Below, piece after piece: positions 1-8,277 of a stretch of DNA of 64,000 nt. The stretch is from the NCBI GenBank assembly GCA_001897435.1, contig MKSV01000004.1, positions 1-64,000 of the forward strand. Reading direction: 5' to 3'. Each line of letters opens with the position of its first letter. The first letter of the stretch is position 1. The translations under genes and the position numbers were made by a program. Source of the stretch: Acidobacteriales bacterium 59-55. GTDB taxonomy: Bacteria > Acidobacteriota > Terriglobia > Terriglobales > Acidobacteriaceae. Below the pieces are notes generated by a model, which did not search any database, was not told the DNA's origin, and worked only from the letters and a program-made list of their open reading frames with translations.

Positions 1-27
1 CATGGGTTCTTCCTCGCCTCTACAACC

Positions 28-127
28 CGGGTGCCCCATCCATCGCGTCTTTTGCGATGGGTGGGAAGTAAATCTCTCCCACACCTCCGGAGTTCCTATC
101 CATCGCGCCATGCGATCGATAGGAAGC
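28..127. repeat. Family A hairpin repeats, one good and one diverged copy
   Basis: A GGTGCCCCATCCATCGCG arm pairs with a CGATGGGTGGGAAGT arm at 28-80. A diverged copy with CCTATCCATCGCG and CGATCGATAGGAAG follows at 91-127. The same element recurs in at least nine other gaps in this window. No gene is visible here. Confidence 0.8.
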
Positions 128-148
128 ACGACCGCAACAGCCACCCTG

Positions 149-209
149 CTTAAGGGCACGGCTTCAGCCGTGCCGCAAACTCCCCCGTCCGCAAGGGACT
201 TTAGCCCCT
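149..209. repeat. Family D hairpins (GGCTTCAGCC / GGCTTTAGCC type)
   Basis: A perfect 8-bp stem GGCACGGC-TTCA-GCCGTGCC lies at 155-174 and a smaller GGG-ACTTTA-GCCCC hairpin at about 195-208. The 24 bases around the first stem recur identically at 60933-60956. It lies just beyond the stop of the minus-strand lipoprotein gene, so it could end that transcript, but it lacks a clear T-run. Confidence 0.7.
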
Positions 210-215
210 GAGGTC

Positions 216-1010
216 CTACTTCTTCAACGAATAACTAAAGTCAACCGTATCCGTCACATGAGGCTTCACCGTCACCGTCAACGTCTGCTCGCCCATCTTC
301 TCGTGAACCGCTCCCAGCGTATACGTCCCCGCCGGCAGCCCCTTGATCTCGAAGTGCCCCTTGGCATCGGTCACCGCAAAAAACGGCGTCGCCGACACAT
401 TGATAAACGCGTTCATCCACGGATGATTGTTGCAGCGCACCGGCATCATCAGCTCCGGCGCGTCGAAAGTCCTCACCTGCGGCGCGCTCCTCGGTGCCTC
501 GGAGACATCGATCTCCTTGTTGCCGCCCGCCGTCGGCAGGGTATGGATGTTGTGCATCGTCCCATCCGAGTTGCGAAATTCCACCGCTCCGCCCTGCATC
601 ACTCCCACCACATGCGGCACATACCTGCAGCCCACCTGGTCGAGCACCACCGGAGCCGTCGTCGCCGCGGGAGCCGACATCGCCGCCGCCGGTCCGCTCT
701 TGACGTAGATAAAGACGTTGGCCAGCCTGCCGTCATCGACGACATACTGCTCGGCAAAGTTGTCGCCGCCCAGCATCGAGCACACCGGGTCCTGGCTCAT
801 GTCGATGCGCAGCCGCTTCGGCGCCTTGCCGATGAAGCTCACCGTTCCGCTCACCGCGCCCAGCGTCGCCGGATCGAGCGGCACAGAAGACCGGGCGGCG
901 GCAGGCCTCGCACTCTCCGTCGCCTGCTCCTTCGGAGGATTCGGTTTGCACCCGGCCAGCATTCCTGCCACCATCACTCCCGCCATCAGCCAACCGAACC
1001 CCTGCCTCAT
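216..1010 (-). CDS. Lipoprotein with cupredoxin-like copper site and carboxypeptidase-regulatory-like domain
   Basis: This 264-residue exported lipoprotein has a signal peptide ending in lipobox LAGC (Cys21). The middle part (about 50-205) resembles a plastocyanin-type beta-sandwich. His153 or His156 together with Cys193, His196 and Met199 (C-x2-H-x2-M) could form a type 1 copper site. Residues 210-262 read as a carboxypeptidase-regulatory/SdrD-B-like beta domain (DAKGHFEIKGLPAGTYTL). Similar proteins are predicted to act at the cell surface or in electron transfer; the substrate or partner is unknown. The gene stands alone, with a tandem array of family B heads 46 bases upstream of its start. 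Copper binding is inferred from ligand spacing only. Confidence 0.75.
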   Translation of the reverse strand: MRQGFGWLMAGVMVAGMLAGCKPNPPKEQATESARPAAARSSVPLDPATLGAVSGTVSFIGKAPKRLRIDMSQDPVCSMLGGDNFAEQYVVDDGRLANVFIYVKSGPAAAMSAPAATTAPVVLDQVGCRYVPHVVGVMQGGAVEFRNSDGTMHNIHTLPTAGGNKEIDVSEAPRSAPQVRTFDAPELMMPVRCNNHPWMNAFINVSATPFFAVTDAKGHFEIKGLPAGTYTLGAVHEKMGEQTLTVTVKPHVTDTVDFSYSLKK

Positions 1011-1055
1011 CGCAACCTCGCTTTCGTCGATAGTTATAAAAAATCAAACAAAAAT

Positions 1056-1201
1056 CACGCCATCTCAACCGCAACCATGCGTCCATTCAAAAATCACGTC
1101 ATCTCAACCTCAGCCCATCTCGAAACCCAAAAATTACGTCATCTCGACCGAAGCCGCGCGGCATCATCGCGCGGCGAAGCGGAGAGACCCCTGTATTTCG
1201 C
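1056..1201. repeat. Family B element with two extra head copies
   Basis: The head CGTCATCTCGACC (or a close variant) appears at 1057, 1096 and 1136, a period of about 40 bp. Only the last copy continues into the full element ending GAGAGACCCCTGTATTTCG at 1201. The array fills the space upstream of the lipoprotein start at 1010. The same head-multiplied layout occurs at 4236 and 5429. Confidence 0.8.
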
Positions 1202-1265
1202 CTTTATCCATGCCGACCATCGCAATCATTAGACGACGCTCGCAGCCAACCGCCGAAATTCGCCT

Positions 1266-2357
1266 CTAAGCCTGCGCCTTTACCGGCGTCTCCATCGCCC
1301 GTAGCACCGCCTCGGCAAACTCCCTCGTCCCGCTCGTGCCGCCGACGTCCCGTGTCAACGTCCGGCCCTCGCGATACACCTGTTCCAGCGCATCCTGCAC
1401 CCGCGCCGCCGTCTCGCTCTCGCCGATATGATGCAGCATCAGCACCGCGCTCTGCAGCAGCGCTGTCGGGTTTGCCAAATTTTTCCCCGCGATATCCGGA
1501 GCCGACCCATGCACCGCCTCGAAGATCGCGCATTCGGTCCCCAGGTTCGCGCCCGGCACCAGCCCCAGCCCGCCCACGAACGCGCTGCACAGATCGCTCA
1601 AAATATCGCCGTACAGATTCTCCGTCAGCAGAATGTCGTACTGATAAGGATTCATCACCAGCTGCATGCAGGTGTTGTCCACGATGTGCTCGCGATACTC
1701 CACCTCCGGAAAGCCCTCGGCGACCGTCTGGCAACAGCGCAGAAACAGCCCGTCCGACAGCTTCATAATGTTCGCCTTGTGGATGGCGTGAACCTTCTTC
1801 CGCCCCTGCCTGCGCGCATAGTCGAACGCAAACTTCGCAATCCGCGTCGAGCCCTTCTCGGTGATGATCTTCAGCGCCTGCACCACCCCCGGCACGACTA
1901 CATGTTCGAGCCCGGCGTACAGGTCCTCCATATTTTCGCGCACAATAATCAGGTCGATGTCCGGATAGATCGTCTTCAATCCGGGCAGGCTCTTCACCGG
2001 CCGAAAGTTCGCGAACAGTTCGAACTTCTGCCGCAGCGCCACGTTGATCGAAGCGAAGCCGCCGCCCACCGGCGTCGTCACCGGACCCTTCAGCGCCACC
2101 CGGTTCTCTTCGATCGAGTCGTAGAGCGCCTTCGGAATATACTCGCCCGTCGTCTCGAACGCCTCGGCCCCCGCCGCATACCGATGCCACTCGAACGCCG
2201 CCCCGGTCGCCCGTCCCGCCGCTTCGACGATGCTCACCACCGCCGCCGAAACCTCCGGCCCGATGCCGTCGCCCGGAATCAAGGTAATCCGATGCGTCCT
2301 GCGCTTCGGAGTTTTCGCAGCCTTGGAACTCTTTGAACTCCCCGGACTCTTCACCAT
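1266..2357 (-). CDS. NAD-dependent isocitrate dehydrogenase (isocitrate/isopropylmalate dehydrogenase family)
   Basis: This enzyme should oxidise isocitrate to 2-oxoglutarate in the TCA cycle, in the cytoplasm. The protein has 363 residues, the usual size for the short NAD-type family. It starts with a Lys/Ser-rich stretch of about 20 residues, then the dinucleotide-fold motif IPGDGIGPEV (27-36). The substrate loop reads SINVALRQKFELFANFRP; the S-x-N-x3-R pattern favours isocitrate over isopropylmalate. IVRENMEDLYAGLEH and LTENLYGDILSDL supply the catalytic and metal acids, and EAVHGSAPDIAGKNLANP closes the coenzyme pocket. It begins 2 bases after the nrdR stop, so the two genes are almost certainly cotranscribed. 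Homoisocitrate dehydrogenase is a less likely alternative. Confidence 0.88.
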   Translation of the reverse strand: MVKSPGSSKSSKAAKTPKRRTHRITLIPGDGIGPEVSAAVVSIVEAAGRATGAAFEWHRYAAGAEAFETTGEYIPKALYDSIEENRVALKGPVTTPVGGGFASINVALRQKFELFANFRPVKSLPGLKTIYPDIDLIIVRENMEDLYAGLEHVVVPGVVQALKIITEKGSTRIAKFAFDYARRQGRKKVHAIHKANIMKLSDGLFLRCCQTVAEGFPEVEYREHIVDNTCMQLVMNPYQYDILLTENLYGDILSDLCSAFVGGLGLVPGANLGTECAIFEAVHGSAPDIAGKNLANPTALLQSAVLMLHHIGESETAARVQDALEQVYREGRTLTRDVGGTSGTREFAEAVLRAMETPVKAQA

Positions 2358-2359
2358 CG

Positions 2360-2833
2360 CTACCGCCGTTTCTTATGGTCCTTCCCGCTCAACAACTCTT
2401 CCAGCTCGGCCTTGAACTCGCGCACGTCCTTGAAGTCCCGATAGACGCTCGCAAACCGGATATAGGCCACTGTATCGATATCCTTGAGCCGCGACATAAT
2501 CTGCTCGCCCACCTCGCTGGTCGAGCGCTCGCGCTCCGGCGAATCGACCACAAAGGCCTCCGTCTCGTCGACGATCTGCTCCAGCTTCACCGCCGGCACC
2601 GGCCGCTTCTCGCAGGCATGGAGCAGCCCGCTCAGCACCTTCTGCCGGTCGAACTTCTCGCGCCGGCCGTCCTTCTTCACCACCATGTAGGGAATCTCGT
2701 CGATGCGCTCGTAGGTGGTAAACCGCTTGTGGCAGCCCTCGCACTCGCGCCGCCGGCGAATTGACTCCGCCTCTTTACTCTCTCGTGAATCGACAACGCG
2801 ATCCTGGGCAAAACCACAGTAGGGACACTTCAT
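2360..2833 (-). CDS. nrdR: Transcriptional repressor NrdR
   Basis: NrdR represses ribonucleotide reductase genes when dATP/ATP bind its ATP-cone. The 157-residue protein has the expected layout: a zinc ribbon with Cys3, Cys6, Cys31 and Cys34 (CPYCG...CEGCHKRF), then an ATP-cone from about 49 to 139, with a Lys/Arg tail. The start is fixed by the CPYCG motif at residues 3-7, and a GAGG lies about 7 bases upstream. It is the first gene of a two-gene unit with isocitrate dehydrogenase. No ribonucleotide reductase gene is in the window, so its targets lie elsewhere. Confidence 0.95.
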   Translation of the reverse strand: MKCPYCGFAQDRVVDSRESKEAESIRRRRECEGCHKRFTTYERIDEIPYMVVKKDGRREKFDRQKVLSGLLHACEKRPVPAVKLEQIVDETEAFVVDSPERERSTSEVGEQIMSRLKDIDTVAYIRFASVYRDFKDVREFKAELEELLSGKDHKKRR

Positions 2834-2882
2834 CGGATTGCCTCGATTCTAGCAGCGCATCTCTCCCCCACAGCACCCCTTG

Positions 2883-3110
2883 TTTGTCATTCCCGAAGGG
2901 AATCCGCGTTTCGCCGGGTGCCCCATGTCCCGCCTCTGGGACATGGGATCTCTCCCAACCCCAACCGCCCGGGTGCCCCATCCATCGCGGCCGTATGCGA
3001 TGGGTGGGAAGTAAAATCTACCCGCCTTCCTCAACCTCCGCCCCCTCACCCGCCGCGGGTGCCCCATCCATCGCGGCTTTATGCGATGGGTGGGAAGTAA
3101 AATCTACCCG
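2883..3110. repeat. Mosaic repeat island: families E, C, A, A
   Basis: In order: family E hairpin ATTCCCGAAGGGAAT (2889-2903, within 2883-2915), family C (CCCATGTCC...GGACATGGGATCT, 2914-2955), and two family A copies (2969-3023 and 3056-3110). The second A copy covers the stop codon of the flippase-like gene at 3104-3106. No gene is visible between nrdR and that gene. Confidence 0.8.
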
Positions 3111-4153
3111 CTTTCCTCCACCCCCGCCCCCTCCCCCGCAGCCTCACTCTCTTCCGCCACCGCCTTCAGATTCACATGCTCCACCCGCGCATACACTAGT
3201 CCCGTCGGCAGAATCGACAGCGAAGTCACCACCAGCAGCACCGCGCCGCACGCGGTCGCCGCTTCAATCGGCGCGCCGTAGAACTCATGCATCGCCGTCG
3301 CCGTCACCGCAATCTGCGTAAACCATCCGATGATCGGCGGCTGCAGCGCCGATCCGCCGAGGCTCGCCGCCATCAGCAGCATGGTCCGCGAAAACGTCAG
3401 CCCCGCCAGCTCCGGCGTCAGCACAAAGGCGTGCGCCGTCTGCACATACGCCATCCCGATCATCCCCCACATCGCCAGCGACAGCGCCACCGCCAGCGCG
3501 AAGTCGCGTAGCGACGTAAACGTGTTCAACCCGTCGCGGAACCCGAGGATCTTCGTGGCGATGCTCTCCGCCGCCGGCTTCGACAACCGGCCCAGCGTCG
3601 CCCGCGCAAACCCGGCGACCACGCCGCCCGACACCCGCACGACGACCGCAAACGCCGCAATCGCCAGCGTCAGGGCCAGGCTCATCTCCCCGGCCCGCAC
3701 AAAGATCTCATGATGCGGAAGGTCCTTCGGCGTCAGCGCCATGGCGCTCGAAAACACCACGGCGACCGCTCCCAGATCGAACATCCGCTCGATGGCGTAG
3801 ACTCCGACCTGCGAGCTGAGCGGCAGCCCCACCCGCCGCGACACCAGGTACGGCCGGGTCAGGTCGGCCAGCCGTCCAAACAGCGCCACGCCCGCGAACC
3901 CGATGAACTGTGGCCCCAGCAATACATGCGTCGGAACCTTCTTCACCGGCGCCAGGAAGATGGCCCATCGCCACGACCGCAGCCAGTAGGTCGCATAGAT
4001 CAGCGCAATGCCCGCCCAGATGTGGATCTGGTCCACGTTCCGCAGTTGGCGCCGGAACATCGCCCAGTCGAAGTGCGCCCGCCACAGCGCCAGATCGACC
4101 AGCGCCAGCACCACCAGCGCCGCGACCCACACCCATCGATTCCGTTTCTTCAT
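3104..4153 (-). CDS. Flippase-like integral membrane protein (LPG synthase TM / UPF0104 family)
   Basis: The 349-residue protein is almost entirely transmembrane, with about 8 hydrophobic segments, beginning with a TM helix at residues 7-25. Motifs such as YATYWLRSWRWAIFL near the start and RPYLVSRRVGLPL in the first third fit the family that includes the transmembrane half of lysylphosphatidylglycerol synthase (MprF) and YbhN. There is no soluble aminoacyl-transfer domain, so it is not a full MprF. Family members are proposed to move lipids or glycolipids across the inner membrane. Residues after about 330 are a Glu/Ala/Gly tail that ends inside a family A repeat. The substrate cannot be told from sequence. 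Confidence 0.75.
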   Translation of the reverse strand: MKKRNRWVWVAALVVLALVDLALWRAHFDWAMFRRQLRNVDQIHIWAGIALIYATYWLRSWRWAIFLAPVKKVPTHVLLGPQFIGFAGVALFGRLADLTRPYLVSRRVGLPLSSQVGVYAIERMFDLGAVAVVFSSAMALTPKDLPHHEIFVRAGEMSLALTLAIAAFAVVVRVSGGVVAGFARATLGRLSKPAAESIATKILGFRDGLNTFTSLRDFALAVALSLAMWGMIGMAYVQTAHAFVLTPELAGLTFSRTMLLMAASLGGSALQPPIIGWFTQIAVTATAMHEFYGAPIEAATACGAVLLVVTSLSILPTGLVYARVEHVNLKAVAEESEAAGEGAGVEESG

Positions 4154-4235
4154 CCCGCGCTCTCTCGGAAGCTGTAGAAAATCAAAAGAATCATCTCAGC
4201 CAACCATAAACGTCAGCCCATCTATAAAGAAAGCA

Positions 4236-4442
4236 CGTCATCTCGAAAGAAAGCGCGTCATCTCGACTAAAACGCACGCGACTCAGACTCAAGAGCAACG
4301 TCATCTCGACCAAAACGCGTGCGACTCAAACTTAAGAGCACGTCATCTCGACCGAAGCCGCGCGACCCAAACTCAAGAGCACGTCATCTCGACCGAAGCC
4401 GCGCAGCTTCATCGCGCGGCGCAGTGGAGAGACCCCTGTATT
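4236..4442. repeat. Tandem array of family B heads ending in a full B element
   Basis: Heads CGTCATCTCGA begin at 4236, 4256, 4299, 4341 and 4382; the last three intervals are 41-43 bp and contain variants of AAACTCAAGAGCA. Only the copy at 4382 continues through GCGCGGC...GAGAGACCCCTGTATTT to 4442. A degenerate copy may start at 4211. The array lies 83 bases upstream of the flippase-like gene. Confidence 0.8.
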
Positions 4443-4526
4443 TTGTCCTTGTCCTTGTCCTTGCCCTCGCCGTTGCCGTTGCCTTTGCACTTGCACTTGC
4501 ACTTGCCGTTGCAGTTGCCCTTGCCT
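4443..4526. repeat. Hexanucleotide tract, 14 in-register units
   Basis: Fourteen consecutive 6-mers of the form TTGNCN follow the family B element with no break: TTGTCC x3, then TTGCCC, TCGCCG, TTGCCG, TTGCCT, TTGCAC x3, TTGCCG, TTGCAG, TTGCCC, TTGCCT. It is non-coding as far as can be seen. Such a tract is a candidate for length variation by slippage. Confidence 0.8.
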
Positions 4527-4535
4527 CTGGGTACG

Positions 4536-4591
4536 CCAAGGCTTTAGCCTTGGCTTCTCTCCTGCCAAAAAATAAAGGGGCTTCAGCCCCT
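4536..4591. repeat. Family D hairpins
   Basis: A perfect 7-bp stem CCAAGGC-TTTA-GCCTTGG lies at 4536-4553, and AGGGGC-TTCA-GCCCCT at 4576-4591. They lie 55-110 bases beyond the stop of the lytic transglycosylase gene on the minus strand. Confidence 0.7.
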
Positions 4592-4645
4592 GGGGTATGT
4601 CTTTGATCGCATCTGAACCTGGCCGCAGAGACCGGCCCTCCTCTT

Positions 4646-5362
4646 CTACCGCGCCTGCGCCACCAGCGCCGCCTGCTTGCGCCGGTTGAACTCGCGAATC
4701 ACCCGCGCCACGTAAGCTTGCGTCTCCCGGTATGGAGGAACCCCATGATACCGGTCCACCGCCGCCGGCCCCGCGTTGTACGCCGCCAGCGCCAGCGCGA
4801 TATTGTCGCGATACCGCGTCAGCAACTCATCCAGGTACGCCGTCCCGCCCGCGATGTTCTGCTCCGGACGAAACGCGTCCTCGACTCCCATCTCGCTGGC
4901 CGTCTTCGGCATCAGTTGCATCAGCCCCTGCGCCCCCGCCCGCGACACCGCGCGCACCTGGCCGCCGCTCTCCGCCTTCATCACGCTGGCCAGCAGATCG
5001 GTATCGATATGGTGAGCCTCGCCCGAGTGCGCCAGCATCTCGTGGATCTCGGCGCGTGTCGGCGCAGCCGCCTCCACTACTTTTGCAGTAGTCTTCACCG
5101 CGGGCCGGGGCACATCGGCGACCGTCTCCACGCGGGCAATCGCACTGCCTGCAACCTCGATGTAATTCGCATCCGCGCCCGAATTCGCCGCCCGATGATC
5201 GCCGAGATAAAGCCGAACCTTGTCGCCGACCGCCTCGCGCCGAACGCAGTCCAGCTCAAATCCATTGCGCAACGTCACATGCTCGGCCGCCCGCGCCAAC
5301 GGACACACCGTCAACGCCAACGCAAAGATTGCGAACCCGCTCCGAACTGCGCCAAGCTTCAT
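4646..5362 (-). CDS. Secreted lytic transglycosylase (SLT domain)
   Basis: This enzyme should cleave peptidoglycan glycan strands in the periplasm, giving 1,6-anhydro ends. The start chosen is ATG at 5362, with TGAGGG just upstream; a TTG at 5374 is also in frame. The 238-residue protein has a signal peptide (about 1-26), an approximately 80-residue N-terminal region of unknown role, then an SLT domain from about residue 105. The catalytic Glu is in VMKAESGG (about Glu131), followed by the family signatures GAQGLMQLMP and ALAAYNAGP. It stands alone between repeat islands; a family B array lies 67 bases upstream of its start. Confidence 0.88.
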   Translation of the reverse strand: MKLGAVRSGFAIFALALTVCPLARAAEHVTLRNGFELDCVRREAVGDKVRLYLGDHRAANSGADANYIEVAGSAIARVETVADVPRPAVKTTAKVVEAAAPTRAEIHEMLAHSGEAHHIDTDLLASVMKAESGGQVRAVSRAGAQGLMQLMPKTASEMGVEDAFRPEQNIAGGTAYLDELLTRYRDNIALALAAYNAGPAAVDRYHGVPPYRETQAYVARVIREFNRRKQAALVAQAR

Positions 5363-5428
5363 CGCCACCCTCAAAGCCTACCACCGCCGCCCCTGGCACT
5401 CGACCGCTTTATAGAGGAGACACGGAAA

Positions 5429-5680
5429 CATCATCTCGACCAAAGGCCCGCATCAACCCAAACCTGCGTCATCTCGACCGAAGGCCCGCAGGGCCGCAGC
5501 GGAGAGACCCCTGTATTTCATCTCCCACTGCTTCCCTTCTTGTTATTCCCGAAGGGAATCTGCGTTTTGCTCAAATCCACAAGGCTCCCTCTGGAGGAGA
5601 ACCCCTCTAAACAAATCGAAGCCCGGGTGCCCCATCCATCGCGCTTTTTGCGATGGGTGGGAAGGAATATCTCTCCCCGC
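5429..5680. repeat. Mosaic island: family B (two heads), E and A
   Basis: B heads at 5429 and 5467 are 38 bp apart; the second runs to the full element ending GAGAGACCCCTGTATTTCA near 5521. Family E follows at 5540-5570 and family A at 5622-5678. This lies upstream of the minus-strand lytic transglycosylase gene. No gene is visible. Confidence 0.8.
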
Positions 5681-5771
5681 CGCTCAGGAAATCGTCGCAA
5701 ACGGAAGCAGAACTTCCCCGGAGAAGACCTGAACGCCCCAGAAAAGATATAACCACAGAGAAAATATAGTC

Positions 5772-5938
5772 ACGTCATCTCGACCGAAGCCGCGCGGTTG
5801 TATCGCGCAGCGCAGCGGAGAGACCCCTGTATTTCGCCCCCATCCCCACAGCCATCACCCTATCGCTTCGCCGGCGTCTCCGCCGGGTGCCCCATCCATC
5901 GCGCTCTTTGCGATGGGTGGGAAGGTAGATCTCCCCCC
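5772..5938. repeat. Mosaic island: family B then family A
   Basis: A full family B element with its internal CCGCGCGG...CGCGC palindrome spans 5772-5837, and a family A hairpin spans 5883-5938. The island ends 25 bases before the stop of the HAD phosphatase gene. Confidence 0.8.
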
Positions 5939-5963
5939 AGCCGCCGAAAAACCGTCTTTATCC

Positions 5964-6902
5964 CTAAGCCTTCACCGGCGTCTCGGCCATAACCGCCTCA
6001 ATCGCCTCCGCCACCCCGTCCTCGTCATGCCGCCGCCCCACAGCCCACCCCCGCTCCGCCGCCTCCTGCTTCAGATCGTCCGGAGCATTGCCCATCAGCA
6101 CCCTGTGCCCGGCCATCTCCAGCATGGAAAGATCGTTCCAGTTGTCCCCGATGGCCAGAATCTCCCCCGCGCCCAGCCCGCGCCGCGCCGCCAGCCGCAG
6201 CAGCGCCGCTCCCTTGCTGCACCCCGCGGGCAGAATGTCCACGATGCTCAGGTTCCGCTCCGGATACTCCGTCCGGTGCAACGCAATCTCTGCGTCCAAA
6301 GCTGAGTCCGCGCCAACCGCGCAAACCCCCGGATGATCGAGCAGCCGCGCTTCGGCCGTCCGCATCCGCTCGATCGTTCCGCAGATCATCATCTGGATCG
6401 GAGCCTCGCCCTCAAGCGCCCGCTCGATCGGCGCGACATGTGAGATATACGGCTCGTTAGCCGCCATCCATCGGCTGATGCTTCCGTTCAGCTCTTCCAG
6501 ATCTTCGACCACAAGAGCGCCACGAGCGTCCTCGCCATTCTCTCCGGTCCGGTCGAAGGTAATCACCAGGGCGTTGCGAAACTCGTCCATGTGCGCGCAC
6601 AGCCGCCGCGCCGCATCCGGCTGCATCAGCGTCCGCTCCAGCAGCCGCGCCCCCAGCGTCCGCGTCACCGTGCCGTTCGAACTGACCAGCGCATTCTCTT
6701 CGTTCAGGTCCAGCCCGCGCAGTTGCCGCATGGCATAGCAGTGCCGCCGCCCGGTCGCCACTACGACCTCGATGCCGGCCCGCTCGGCCGCGTGCAATGC
6801 GGCGAGGTTCCGTGCGCTGACGTGGCCATCCGAACCCAGCAGGGTACCGTCCATGTCGACGGCAATCATTCGGACCGGCGCGGAGGAGATGTCCTTCTGC
6901 AT
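5964..6902 (-). CDS. HAD-superfamily hydrolase, Cof/YidA type
   Basis: This is a cytoplasmic phosphatase of the Cof subfamily, which acts on sugar phosphates, FMN or similar small phosphates. Motif I is VDMDGTLLGSD near the N-terminus, motif II surrounds VVATGRR (Thr), motif III Lys is in the SKGAALLRLA region, and motif IV is AIGDNWNDLSMLEMAG. The large C2-type cap lies between motifs II and III. The chosen ATG gives 312 residues. An upstream in-frame start at 6968 would give 334 and an internal ATG at 6869 would give 301; none has a convincing ribosome binding site. The true substrate is unknown. Confidence 0.85.
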   Translation of the reverse strand: MQKDISSAPVRMIAVDMDGTLLGSDGHVSARNLAALHAAERAGIEVVVATGRRHCYAMRQLRGLDLNEENALVSSNGTVTRTLGARLLERTLMQPDAARRLCAHMDEFRNALVITFDRTGENGEDARGALVVEDLEELNGSISRWMAANEPYISHVAPIERALEGEAPIQMMICGTIERMRTAEARLLDHPGVCAVGADSALDAEIALHRTEYPERNLSIVDILPAGCSKGAALLRLAARRGLGAGEILAIGDNWNDLSMLEMAGHRVLMGNAPDDLKQEAAERGWAVGRRHDEDGVAEAIEAVMAETPVKA

Positions 6903-6987
6903 GTCCTTTAGCTTATAAGTATTCGCAATCCACCGCCCGTAGCAGGCTAAGTCAATATATTGCAGCACTTACCGAAGATTCCAGCAA

Positions 6988-7063
6988 TGTAACCAGAGAA
7001 ACGCCATTTCTCTGGTTACATAACCCGAAATGTAACTAGAGAAAATATATTTCTCTGGTTACA
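6988..7063. repeat. Two tandem 33-bp palindromes
   Basis: TGTAACCAGAGAAA (6988-7001), 5-base loop CGCCA, TTTCTCTGGTTACA (7007-7020) is a perfect 14-bp inverted repeat. A second copy at 7031-7063 has the same arms with one mismatch (C to T in the left arm) and loop ATATA. The copies are 43 bp apart. They lie 10 bases beyond the EamA transporter stop and about 90 bases upstream of the HAD start, on the same strand. They could be terminator or operator hairpins; no T-run follows. Confidence 0.85.
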
Positions 7064-7072
7064 TCGGCGATT

Positions 7073-7993
7073 TCAGGTGATGGGAAGCCGCTCGCGCACC
7101 CCTGCCCTGGAGCGTGTGGTTAAGAGCACGGCCGCGCTCAAAATCAGGATGCCGCCCGCCCAGGCGTCGGGCCCCAGGTGCTCGCCGAGCACAAAGACGC
7201 CCAGCAGACTGCCCAGCAAAGGCTCCATATTAAGCAGAACGCCCGCCTGAGAGGCCGGAACCTGGGTCAGCCCCCAGTTCCACAGCAGCGTGGTGGTCGC
7301 CGTGCACAACAGGCCGCTGGCCGCGAGCGCCAGCCATACCTTCGCTGAAATCTGCGCGACCGGCGGCAGCCCGTACTGGAGCGGCACCCAGATCATCAGC
7401 ATCACCGTGCCCAGGCCCACGCCGTAGGCGGTGATGACGATCGGGGAGTGCCGCTCCATCAGTTGTTTGTTCAACAGAATCCAGAACAACGCAATGATCA
7501 GCGACGCGATTACCACCAGATCTCCGGCCAGCGACGAGCCTCCGGCGACGCCGCGATGATGGCCGCCAAGGGCGATCAGCGCGGCACCCGCGGTTGAACC
7601 CGCCATGGCGATCCAGCCGGTGCGGTCCATGCGCTCATGGGCGAAGAGAGCTGCCCCGACGGCGAGGATGACGGGCATGGTTCCCACCATCAATGAGGCG
7701 TGGCTGACGTTGGTCAGCGAAAGCCCGTAGAACTGGAGCAGGAACTGCAAAGGGATGCCGAGGAAGGAGGCCACGAGAAGCACGCCCCACTCCCTGCGGT
7801 TGAGGCGCGGCGGATGGGTGATCAGCAGGGGCGAGAGCGGCACCATGGCGAAGAGGAAGCGGTAGAGGACCAGGTGCGCGAAGTTCATCTCGGACAGAGC
7901 GATCTCGCCGAAGAAGAAGCCGCAGCCCCAGAGCGCACTGGCCAGGGCGCAGGCGGCGAATCCGAGGGCGCGTCTCTGTTGGGCCGGGGGCAT
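7073..7993 (-). CDS. EamA/DMT-family membrane transporter
   Basis: The 306-residue protein shows about ten hydrophobic segments arranged as two EamA repeats of about 135 residues, the classic drug/metabolite transporter fold in the inner membrane. Recognisable features are the ALWGCGFFFGEIAL start, LLQFYGLSLTNVSHASLMVGTMPVI in repeat one, and PASQAGVLLNMEPLLGSLLGVFVLGE in repeat two. Family members export amino acids, nucleosides or other metabolites; the substrate is not predictable here. The gene ends next to a pair of palindromes that may terminate its message. Confidence 0.85.
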   Translation of the reverse strand: MPPAQQRRALGFAACALASALWGCGFFFGEIALSEMNFAHLVLYRFLFAMVPLSPLLITHPPRLNRREWGVLLVASFLGIPLQFLLQFYGLSLTNVSHASLMVGTMPVILAVGAALFAHERMDRTGWIAMAGSTAGAALIALGGHHRGVAGGSSLAGDLVVIASLIIALFWILLNKQLMERHSPIVITAYGVGLGTVMLMIWVPLQYGLPPVAQISAKVWLALAASGLLCTATTTLLWNWGLTQVPASQAGVLLNMEPLLGSLLGVFVLGEHLGPDAWAGGILILSAAVLLTTRSRAGVRERLPIT

Positions 7994-8030
7994 GTATTCA
8001 ATGTCGCATAGGTGAGGGGTGGAGTCTCAT

Positions 8031-8181
8031 ATCCCACCCATCGCAGACGACGCGATGGATGGGGCACCCGGGCAGGTGTGGCTGCGCGAAGATCCCATGT
8101 CCGAAGATCCGGACATGGGGCACCCGGGCATGTGCGGCTGGGGGAAGAGCCCATGTCCGAAGATCCGGACATGGGGCACCC
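8031..8181. repeat. Mosaic island: family A then two family C copies
   Basis: A reverse-orientation family A hairpin (8031-8072) is followed by two nearly identical family C hairpins with CATGTCCGAAGATCCGGACATG cores at 8090-8129 and 8148-8181. They fill the divergent gap between the EamA gene and the next plus-strand gene. Confidence 0.8.
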
Positions 8182-8277
8182 AATATCGTGGGAGGTTCCA
8201 GAGTTGTGGCGGTTCCAGGGCGGGCGTGAAAGAGACAACACCGGGACGCTCCTGCTACCTTGAGGTCTGGGAGTTTG

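Noticed and set aside
4236-4442. CRISPR array
   Set aside because: The repeats are only about 12 conserved bases, spacing varies (20-43 bp), spacers resemble each other, and no cas gene is present.
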